Origin: Megamerina dolium
Taxonomy: Eukaryota; Arthropoda; Insecta; Diptera; Megamerinidae
NCBI GenBank assembly: GCA_963854835.1
Contig: OY978525.1
Coordinates: forward strand, 66,065,907-66,129,906
Length of the DNA stretch: 64,000 nucleotides
Direction: 5' to 3'
Part shown: positions 46,011-58,000 of the stretch, piece by piece
How positions within the stretch are numbered: the first letter of the stretch is position 1
How the letters are laid out: the number at the start of each line of letters is the position of its first letter
Notes under the pieces: generated by a model
The model's input: only the letters and a program-made list of their open reading frames with translations
Database searches by the model: none
What the model was told of the DNA's origin: nothing
Program-made: the position numbers and the translations under genes

Positions 46011-49000
46011 TGTGGCCATAACAACCGAATATCGATTTAGGCCGGAAATAACATGCTTCGCCAGCCATCTCTGTTCTTTGCTAGCTGGCGCCAGTTAGAA
46101 ATTCCAAGCGCCGTCAGGTTCTCCCGTACTTGGTCTTTCCACCGGAGGTTACGTCTTCCTCTTCTGCGTCATCGTCCAGCGGTTTCCGAATATAACACCT
46201 TCTTAGCTGGAGCGTGTTCTTCCTTTCGCTCGACATGACCTAGCCAGCGCAGCCGCTGGATTTTAATGCGCTTTACTATGTCAATATCGGCATACAGCTC
46301 GTACAACTCATGGTTGTACCTTATTCGGTACTCGCCACCAACGCAAATAGGTCCAAAGATCTTGCGAAGGACTTTTCTCTCGAAAACTCCAAGCATTCGC
46401 TCATCCGAGGTGGAAATTATCCACCCTTCAGCGCCATATGTTAGGACAGGCATGATGAGAGACTTGTAGAGTGTAGTTTTCGTTCTTCGAGAGAGGGCTC
46501 GACTTCTCAATTGCTTACTCAGCCCAAAGTAACACCTGTTAGCAAGAGTTATCCTACGCATGATCTCCAGGCTGACGTCATTACAGTTGTTGATGCTGGT
46601 TCCAAGATAAACAAAGTCACTTACTACTTCAAGAGCGTAGTTGTCAACAGTTAGGTGTTGTCCAAAACGCCGGGACTCTTTGTTTGTTGACACTAGATAC
46701 TTCGTCTTGCCCTCGTTCACCGTAAGACCCATCCGACGCGACTCTCTTTCCAACTCTGAGAATGCTGCACTGACTGCTCGCGTGTTCATGCCGATTATGC
46801 CAATATCGTCGGCATACGCTAACAGCATGACACTTTTGTTGAAGATAGTGCCATTATGTCGTAGATCAGCAGCTCGTATTATTTTCTCCATAATAAGATT
46901 GAAGAAGTCGCACGATAACGAATCACCTTGTCTGAAACCCCGTTCGGTACTAAACGGTGCGGAGAGGTCCTTCCCAATTTTCACTGCACAACAGGAATTA
47001 TGCAGTGTCATTCTACAAAGTCGAATGAGCTTTGCAGGAATACCGAACTCAGACATTGTTGCATAGAGGTAATCCCTTACCGCACTGTCGAAAGCGGCTA
47101 TAATCAACAAATAGGTGGTGTGTGTCGATCTGTTTTTCTTGGGTCTTCTCCAGGATTTTGCGCAGTGTGAAAATCTGGTCGATGGTGGATTTACCAGGTC
47201 TGAAGCAACACTGATACGGTCCAATCAGGTTGCTGAGCATAGGCTTCAACCTTTCACACAGTGCGCTCGATAGAACCTTGTATGCGATGCTCAGGAGACT
47301 TATTCCACGGTAGTTGGCTCAAATTGTGGGGTCTCCTTTTTTATGTACAGGACAGAGGACACTGAGCCTCCAATCATCAGGCATGCTTCCATCTGACCAT
47401 ATTCTGCTCAGGCGCTTGATCTTTTCTTTTCTTGCGCCTGAAAATACGTCTCTTTGCACTCCTTTTCTCTCTGTACCGCTCCTTAACAGCTCGCGTTGCA
47501 CCTGTACGCAGGGCTTTACTGTAGCCCGCATCTTTCTCTGCGGTAGCGTCGCGACACTCCTGATCATACCACTCATTTCTCAGAGGCCGGTAGTAACCGA
47601 TTACCTCCTCGGCAGCAGTAGTCATGGAGTGGGATATATGTGTCCACCGTGCGCATGTATCATCAAGTGGGAGAGTGTTCTGCAAAAGCAGATCCCACAG
47701 TCGAATGGCAAATGCATCTACTGTCTCTGGTGACCGCAGCTTACTGACGTCGAGCTTTCTCTATGTGGGACTACTCTTGTTATTTGTGACACATAAACGT
47801 GTGCGCACCTTAGCTGCAGCAAGGTAGTGATCCGAGTCTATGTTGGCACCACGGATCGATTTCACGTCCATCACACTGGAAGCATGCCTTCCGTAAATCA
47901 CCACATGATCAATTTGGTTTCTTGTACGTTGATCTGGGGACAGCCATGTCGCTTTGTGGATGTCGAGATGCTGGAATCTGGGAACACCAATTACCATGTT
48001 TCGAGCTGCGGCGAAGTCGATCAGACTCATTCCGTTATCGGAGGTGTTCTGGTGGAGGCTGAATTTTCCGACAGTTGGACCAAAGGTACCCTCCTTGCCC
48101 ACCCTGGCATTAAAGTCGCTAAGCACGATTTTGATATCGTGGCGGGGGCAACGGTCATAAGCTTCTTCGAGGCGCTGAAAGAAGCTCTCCTTGGTCACAT
48201 TGTCCTTCTCATCCGTCGGAGCGTGGGCACATATAAGGCTGATGTTGAAGAATTTTACCTTGATGCGGATTGTGGACAGCCGCTCGTTCACAGGCGTGAA
48301 ATGTGAGACAAGATGTCGTAGTCTCTTGCTGACCAAAAATCCACATCCTAATTCGTGCCTTTCACTCTCTTTTGGAGCAGCCCTGTCCCGTCCATCGCAT
48401 TTCCTGGAGAGCGGTGATCAACGCTGTATTTTTCGAGGACATCAACCAGCTGGATAGAGGCACCCTCCCTATAAAGGGACCGGACATTCCAGGTGCATAT
48501 CCGTAAATCGTTGTCCTTTTTTCGTTTGCGAGGGTCATCAACAAAAGCGGTAGTCCTTATCCGAGGCATTGCTGTTTTTTTCATTGGGGGGATTTTTCAT
48601 ATGGCGGGTCCCAAACCCAACGCACAACCTCTATCCGAGGAGATTTTCGCCACTCACTTCAGCCGTCTCCCAGCGGGTGCCAGGAGTACGTTGCCCGGTG
48701 GTCGCCACATGGAGTGCCCCCATTAATAATAATGAAGACGCCATCACATAGCAAGCAGAGCAAGCTACATGACTACCCCTCATTAACAAATAAAGGTATC
48801 ATCACATAGCGCTCAGATCAAACTACATGACAGCCAGTGAGTTGACTTGCGATGAGTTCAACAAGGATTGCGCTAGCCCCACCCGTTTGAGGCAGTTAGA
48901 CACCTTACCTTGCGAAAACACCACCAGACCACACCGTCAAAGGAACACCTTTCTAAAAAGGCAAAAAATTAGTTATTAAAAATTAGTGGCCATAACAACC

Positions 49001-52000
49001 GAATATCGATATAGGCTGAAAATAAAATGCTTTTCCAGCCATCTCTCTTCTTCGATAGCTGGCACCAGTTAGAAATTCCAAGCGCCAATTAATTACTTCC
49101 AATTAATAAGAAAAAAATGAAAAAAAAAATCGAATGCTTATTAATTTTAAACAAAATTAGGAGCATTTTTGGAATCCGTAAGGAATCCTCTTCGGTGCAT
49201 TATCGGATTGTAAAAACAATCCCTAAACACTCATTTTGGGTTATCGTCGGATGATTTACGGAGTCCGACGATAACTACAATTTAAAAAAAAATAATAAGC
49301 GAATAGAGGAGTCCGCACGAAGTCTTTGATGTTTATCTGAATGTCTTTCAATATATATGAAAGAAGTGTTCCTTTAGAACGCCTCAAAAGATTTGGGACT
49401 CTTTTGGAGGCTCCCTAGGAGGGTCAGCGCACCGTTAAAGGAGTCCTTGCGGACTCCGTTGGTGGGCTGCGGATATGCTTTGCAAATATTGTACGTGCTT
49501 TGAGAGAAAAGAGAATCATTCAAAAATCAAATACATCCTCGCAGCACTTTAATAGATACTTCTAAATATTTGCGTGATTTATTGGTTTGCGGTAAACAAA
49601 TATAGCGGTAGTCAACTTTGTTTTTTATCTTTTTACCTACATAACTTTTTTTTCTTGATTTTTGTTTTAATAAAAGCAATATTTCGTAAAGTTGATTTAC
49701 TTATATAAATCACAATCTGTCATTCGCAATTTCATTGGAATATTTCTGTTTTCTCTTCTTCCGGCTTTGCTTTAATAAAAGCAATATTTCGTGAAGTTGA
49801 GTTACTTATATAAATCACAATTTGTAATTTATAATTTCGTTCTAAAAATTTTTGTTTTCTTTCCTCTGGCCAAATTTAATAAAAGCAATATTTCGCGAAC
49901 TTGATTTCCTTTTACAAATCGTAATCGTAAATTTCAATAGTGACTCTTTTGAAAGATTTCATCAGAGCTGCTGCTCGGCTAAATCGGTTAAATCTGAACA
50001 GAATTTTTCTGAAATTCAATCAGCTCTTCACACTAAATATACTTTGGAGGTTCAAAATGAAGAACTTGAAGAGCTGTGGACCAAAGTTAAGGCAAGATAC
50101 GATAAGTGTCTTCTTTTATTTGAAAAAGAAAAGGAAACCGACAATATTACCGTTGTCGATTCAAAGTACAATAATACTTTCCGTACTTATGTCGCATGTT
50201 CAGCGAAAATGAATGAAAGAATGCATGAGGCCGAGTTCACAACATTCTCCGACGCACAATCTTCAACGTCTACAATGTTACATGCACTCAATAATATCTT
50301 TACCTCCTTGCGATACCCAATTTTTTAACGGAGATTATCTTTCTTGGCCAACCTTTCGAGATTTATTTTCGGTTATTTACGTCGAAAAATTATTTCATCT
50401 AATTCAAAAAACGAGTTACGAGGCTCGTGAAATTGTTCAAAAATGTCCCTTGACCAATGATGGTTTTGATTTAGCATGGAGAAACTTAGGCCACACATAT
50501 AATAACCAACGAATTCTAGCAAATACGTAAATCAAACTTCTTTCAGAGTTGCCAGTTCTTTCTCATGAGACTGGTTCGGGTCACAACACCCTACAAAGAG
50601 GTATAAATAATTGCTTAAGTTCACTACAACTTTAGAAGGTGGATACTACAAATAGGGACCCAATAATCGTATATTTATGTATGCAAAGATTACCTCAACG
50701 AACTATTGGTTTGTGGGAACAAAGTAATAAAAATAAATCAGCTCTACCAAAATGGGAAGAGCTTGATGAATTTCTCAAAACAAGGTTTGGAACTCTCGAA
50801 TGCGTCAACGGGTTAAAAGGTCCAAGCACCAGTTAACCAAATTTTTGTAAAAAATCGTTTACTCCAAATGTGAGCTTTACAAAAAGAACAATGAGTACTT
50901 ACACCAATGCCAATGTTTCTAAATCCAATCTGTCAAATTCTAACTGCGTTTTTTGTAATCAAGCACATGTCTTACGGTCTTGTCCTCGTTTTATTAGCAT
51001 GCAAATACCCGATAGATATTCAAATGTTAAGCGGTTACATTATTGCTCAAATTGTCTCTCTTAAAGCTCATCAACTAAAAAGTTGTAAGAGTTCATATAG
51101 TCGCATCATGTGTAATATGAGTCACCATACGCTTTTACATATAAATTCGGAATATTCGACTACAGCGAATAATCCAGCAGGATCACGTTCGTTCCAGCTC
51201 GGCTGCTGCTTCGGGGTCACGCTCCACTGCAACAATGGTTGCTTCGGTTTCCAATACTGTTTTGAGGTCTCGCTCCAATCAGCCTTTTGTCGTACTTACA
51301 AATACTCAATCGGGGTCACGCTCCATTGAGTCACATACATACCATGAACAAATACAGTCCACTATTTTATCCCCAGGTTACAATTTTTCGAATGTAACCC
51401 TGTCAAAAACAAATAGTGTGCTTTTAGGTACTGCACAGGTACACATATGCCATTTAGGTTCATCTTATACCGCTCGGGCTTTAATAGATCCAGCATCTAA
51501 AGCATCTTTTATCTCAGCTCGCTTGTGAAAACTTTTGAAGTTACCGACAGTGGCTACACAAGCCAAGATTTCCGGAATCAACCAAACAAACATCAGCCAA
51601 TTTTTCCAAGCTCTGTTCATTTGTTCTTGGTTCTCCATTAAATTCGTGTAATCTAGCTTTTGTTTTGCCTCAAAGATCTGGACATTTACCGCGTAATTAA
51701 ATAAATCCTCATCATTAACGGCAGGTACCGAATCTTACTTGGGCTGATCCAGGTTTTTGAAAATCCTCACCAGTAGATATACTTATCGGTGCCGACATGT
51801 ACCCATACATTATTCTTAATAGTATACAAAGAAAGCTAGCGGGTGGATACGTACTGGTCCTATTCCCGCCTCTTAAATATCTTATTTTTCGACAAGAATA
51901 GATTTTCCTTCAAATTCTGCCATGGATAAAGCTTTGGCGTTTTTTTTTTTTTTGAGAAAATGAGAATCCGCCCAAGCAGAAAATTATTTCGGATGCCGAC

Positions 52001-55000
52001 TAATGGTGTGAGGAAAATTTTATTAGCGCCACACGACGTGACTCTTCCTTTTAAAACTTCTAATACAAATGAGCTGAGTTTAGGGTATTCACGACATATT
52101 GCGATACACGACTCAGTTTCTTCGAAACGAATCTGCTCTTCTCAAGAAACCCGATGTTAAGATCTTGTACGATAGATATGCAGAGCTAGTTCATAAGAAA
52201 CGAGTTTTCCCTTCCAATCAGGCTACAAAACATTTCTATCTTCCACATCATCCAGTGATCAAATCTGATAGCCTTATGACAAAACTTCGTGTTGTTTCAT
52301 GTCGGTCCTGTTTTACAATTGGATTTACTTCTTCTACTTCTCGTGCGTTAGATATTATTCAAGTTTGCCTTTAATAGCGACATTAAGAAAATGTATCGCC
52401 AAATACTTCCAAAACATTGTCCACTTCAACGAATTTTTTATCCCTCTTCTAGATATCAAGAAGTATCTGAGTTCGAGTTGCAAACTGTAACTCTTGGTAT
52501 CAATTGCGCTCCTTATCTTGCGATACGTATATTACTGCAACTTGCCGATGACACACAAGATACACACCCATTAGCCGCTCAAATTCTTTGAGAAGCAATG
52601 TATGTGGATGATGTTCTTACTAGTGCTCATGACATTGGGTCCGCCAAAAAAGCTCGAAATGAGCTAATTGATACATTGAGTTCAGCAGGATCCATTTATG
52701 TAAGTGGATTTCAAACTGCAAAGAAATTCATGAGGATCTACCTAAGGAACATTTGTTAGATGTAAACTTTTTGAATTTTGAAGGTTCCAGGTCTGTAAAA
52801 ACATTAGGTGTGCGGTGGAATGCCAGCACTGACAAATTTTTCTTCAATGTTCCACCAATTACTCGAAAAACAGCCCACACGAAACAGGAAATTCTGTCTA
52901 TGATTGCTAAACTTTTTGACCCCGTATGGTGGCTTGCGTCCATTATTGTAGTGGCTAAAATTTTGATGCAACGCATCTGGCTTGATAGCATAGTGGGATG
53001 AGGTACTTCCTTTGTCCTCAGAAACTAAGTGGCAGGAATTTTTAAACCCTTATAACGACATTAATCTTATAAAAATACTACGCTGGGTGAATTATACTCC
53101 TGAAGATATAGTTCAAATCTCGAAACATCCCCGTATGCTTCGGAGAAAACATACGAGGCGGTGATTTTTATCCGTGTTCGCCGGTCCTCAAATATTTGTC
53201 ATCTCACTTGCTTTTGGCAAAAACTAGGGTAGATCCAATCAAAACAGTTTCTTTACTAAGATTGGAGCTATGCGGTGCCATACTTTTGTGTGACATGCCC
53301 GACACACTTCTACCTGAACTAAACATTGATATTCAGGAAGTTTATTTTTGGACAGATTCTACAATAGTGCTTGGCTTAAAAACACGCCCTCTACGTGGAA
53401 AACGTTTGTAGCTAATCGTGTTAGCAAAATCCAACAAAAACCTTCTGCAAAAAATTGGTATCAAACGTCGATACCCGCAATATCCCTGCTAACTTATGCA
53501 GTAGAGGTCTCTCTCCAAAGGAACTATGCGAATATCCCCTATGGTGGCGAATATCCTAGGTGGCTTTATAAAGATACATCTGAATGGCCATATCCAACTT
53601 TCAATATCGATATCTCCACCGAAGCTAAAAAAGTACAAGTACACTCTATATTGAAAAACTCAACTGTGGATATCCTTCCTCGTTTTTCATCGTTCTCACG
53701 GGCACTTCGTGTCATTTTTATATTCGTCGATTCTTACCATACTTTAAAAAATTCTGCTTTTTACGAAAGCAAATCTATTTCGTTCGATGAGATTCAGAAA
53801 ACGAAAACTATGTTAATCATTCCCGCTCAACAGTCTTACTTTCTTTTGGAATATAAATGCCAAATTGAAAAAAGGAGCTGAATTCTCAAAATAATCTTCT
53901 TTCAATAATCTCGTTCTTTATCAATTCACCCACGCTTTCAGAGAGCGAAAAGCGCCCAATTATTCTGCCGTGTAATGTAAATTTGCACATCTACTTGTGG
54001 AATTTATACAATATCGTTACGATTCATGGAGGCAACATTTTGGTTTTACGCCTTGTTCGACATGAGTACTGGATTCCTGTCCTGGTTTACTGGACAAAAA
54101 AACGAAAAGCTAGTCAAATTATGTCTGCTTTACCTCCAGAGCGCACCGTTCTTGAACAATACTGGGTTAGATTTCGCTGGACCTTTCGATATTAAAACTT
54201 ATACAGGCAGAGCTTGTCGTATAACAAAAGGTTACGTTGGCATCTTTATATGCTTTTCTACCAAAGCAATTCACTTGGTGCCTTTACCCGATTTGTTTCT
54301 CGTCATGGTTGTCCAGAAACCATATATTCAGATAATGGCACCAATTTCGTTGGTGCATCGAGTATTTAAAAATGATTTTGCATATTTTCTAAAGCAACAA
54401 CTGGAATGGAAAATTATAGCCCGCCGGGGCACCCCATATGGGTGGTTTATGGGAAGCTTAAGTTAAAAGCTTCAAACTTCACTTCCGGAAAATGGCTACG
54501 GCTCATAAATACACATTTGAGGAACACGCCACGCTTCTGACTCGCATTGAAGAGTGTCTAAATTCACGACCTATATGTCGGAGAATCAAAATGATATTTC
54601 TCTTTTGTTACCTGGTCACCTCCTTACTGGAGGCTCTCTTCTGGCGCCTCCTGAATCTTCTATAATGGATAAGCCTATCAGCATTAAAGATGGCGAAAAT
54701 TAGAACCAAATTAGAAATATTCAGACGATTCAATTTTTCCTTTCCTTTGTTTTTTTTTTTATAATCAACCCTTAGATAAACATGAATGCAACAACGAATA
54801 TTACTACGGCAAATGCCAACACAGAAATGTAGGATTTGCAAGCGTACGCACCCTCTAAGATTTTGTAGGGTTCCTTCACATGAACTTGGAGAAAAGACTA
54901 CGAGCCATTATATTAAATCGATATTGCCCGCGCTGTTTAGCTCACTCTCATTTTGCCAGACTACCGAAGTAGACTGCTCTGTGACTATTGTCACCGCAGA

Positions 55001-58000
55001 CATAATACGCTCATCCACGCGCATAAACGTCTGCGTCCTACATAACGAATCGCAATTCAAAGGTTGACTGTGCTTTTTTCCACTGCCTTGCTTTGCAACG
55101 ACACAACATAAGTCATCCGGCAGAATCCTTTTAGATCACTGTTGGAATATGAGCCAAATTTCGTGGTCGTTGGTGAAGTAACTAAATTTTCCAATCAGTA
55201 ACATAGATGATTCTTTTCGCCGAATCACACTATGTCACGATGCCAGGCATCGTATGGAGGTATACGTGAAGTTCTGCATTTCCTTTTTATTCAGGACTCC
55301 GCTGGAACATATAGACGAGCGCCTACGACTTGCAGATCCACATTTCTTCCGATCGACGGCAGTGGTAATTGTTTTGGGATCCGAGATCTATCACAAGGTG
55401 ATTAGACCCGGATTAGTCGCGATGCCTGGGCTACCTCTAGCTCAGGACTAGATGTCAACTTTGTAGCTGTGTTCTTACTGGCTCGTGTCCTTTTTTTACT
55501 GCCGTATTGGCTAGGGTCCTTTATAGCCCCTTTTTTTGTTAAAAATATAATTATATCTGATTCCTTCTTTTTGAATTCTACTTTCTTTTTGTTGTTGTTG
55601 TTGTTGTACACTATATTGCTCAATGAATTACTTATGTCAAATAAGCTATCACGCTTAGTTTTAAGTATTTTGAAATGAATTAAATCGAAATATTTTCTTT
55701 TTTTCTATATATCGATATAAGATCTTTGTATTTATCTTTTGTCATTTCATTTGCAGTGTAAGACACTGCAAGGGTGTTTAAGCCATATCTTTCCCTGCAG
55801 TGTACCAGCTGTAGTGAATTGTTGTGCAACACTGCTACATTCGTTGAAAATCGACGAAAGTAAAAGCTCTTTAACAGTTTGATTTTTCAACGATCGTATG
55901 CTTCGCCATAGGTCAAAAATTAGTTTTTATCTTGCTATCTTGCTTATAACCGGACCGACGGCATATTCAACAACTCCATTTTAGCGAGTTTCTTAATACA
56001 CAATAATATAAGTCTTATCGTTTGTTGGTATTTATTGCAAATAAATATCTTTGGATCTCTACCATTTTTGCTTGTTATATTTCATATAAATATAACTCGG
56101 CGGAGACCACACATTAGCATACGAAACCCTAAACTAAAACCAACATATTATAAACTACAAGCCTATTTTCAAGAGTGAACATTGCGTTATTGATCAGGTA
56201 TTAAAAACACCTTGAGGCACGCTCTATATGGGCATTACCGACAAACAATTTTTGGATACGATATTCACAAAAATAGGCTCTATACGAAAAAGGTTTTTTT
56301 TTTCCTGTAAATCGGCTATTCTGCACTTATGACCTTTTTCCATTAAACAAATATATTTTGCCAATATAAGCTTGTAATTATCATTCCAAGAACGCACATT
56401 TTTCGGATGTATAGTTGCTACTTTTAAGAAATTGTTGAGTAGGTTATCCATTATGAAAGCATCTAAAATATAATGCATCACGATCACTTTGATAAAAATG
56501 AAAGCAACACAATATTACGTAGTCTAGATATTGAACAATTAGTCTGCTTTTCCACGCTAAATCTTCTATTTCGTTTTGTAGAAACACAATTTACACATAG
56601 AAACTTACAAATGTAGTTAATACCTTAAATTATTTCAAAGAAGTTAGTTTTTGTTAAAGTAGCTGTTGTGAAATATTTACGTAGATTCCTGACGGCGCTT
56701 GGAATTTCTAACTGGCGCCAGCTAGCGAAGAACAGAGATGGCTGGCGAAGCATCTTATTTTCGGCCTAAATCGATATTCGGTTGTTATGGCCACATAAGT
56801 AAGTAAGTAAGTAAGTATTTATTAGTATCCTATAGATTTAAGAAAACTCAAGCACACCAATAAAACGAGTGAAATCATAATTGAAAGAAAGATTTTATAA
56901 ATGTTTTTCCAGGACTAAAATGGCAACGGTGGTTAGTACGCGATAAGCGCAATAAATTACATGTTTCAGCAACTAATTAACAGTTGAGAAGCTATTGATA
57001 TAATTTTTTTACTTTCATAAACTGAATGCTTCTGACCATGGTATAATAATACAAGGTAGATCCATTAAGGAGAGTTCTCACGATTGAAGAAGAAAAAGTA
57101 AATAAAACAACAACAAGCACATGGAAAAAGCAGAAGTAGCAAAGGAAACAACAGAAGTAGAAAAGAAAATAACAAACACATTAGTTTGACATTATAAGAA
57201 GCCAGTTTCTGAAATTATATTGAGAAGCCAAGAGGATTCCTCTACAATTGCTCTACCTTCTATTAATATATCTTGGCTTCTGACCAAATCTTATTAATAA
57301 GTTATATCCAAAAACTCATCAACATTCTCTCTGTATTTTCGGTTGAGAAACATATTACTATTTCGGTAAATAAAAACATATAAATACACATTTTTATCCA
57401 AATTTTAATTCATAATTGGCATCCGAATGCGAAATAACCGCTGTAATTAAGCAATGTTGCTAGAAAATGTATGAAGGAAGATGTATATAGAATACAACGT
57501 CATATTTACAGCCTATATATACGTTTTTATGTTGGCGATACCAAATGATGCGTTGAACTTTTAACGTAGATAAAATGTTATTATTATTTAATTTGTTTAC
57601 TTCTGTATTATATTACACGAAAATTGTAAATATACATAAATTTTCATTTAGGATATTTTATCCAATTTTTTAATAATCAGCAAGTAAAAAAAATACATCT
57701 GGCAACAAAAGCTTTTCATTATATTCGATTAGTCAAGTGGAATACACCGTGTACGCAGTTATTTTTTTTTATTACTTGCATTTTAACAAGTATATTTATA
57801 AATCAAAGTACTGGACTTTAAATTTCACGAAACAATAAAATAATTGTAACAAATATTAACTTTTATTTTTTTGTCTTTTTTTTTTAGTTTTGAATTTTTC
57901 AAACTTTCATCTATTATACTTGCAAAAGTAATCAGTACTATTTAACAGCGTTGTCGCATTATCAATTTCAATGTGGCGAAAATCCACATATCCAGGGGAA

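Noticed and set aside
46641..47733. Plus-strand open frames up to 141 codons
   Set aside because: Complement of the RTE reverse transcriptase.
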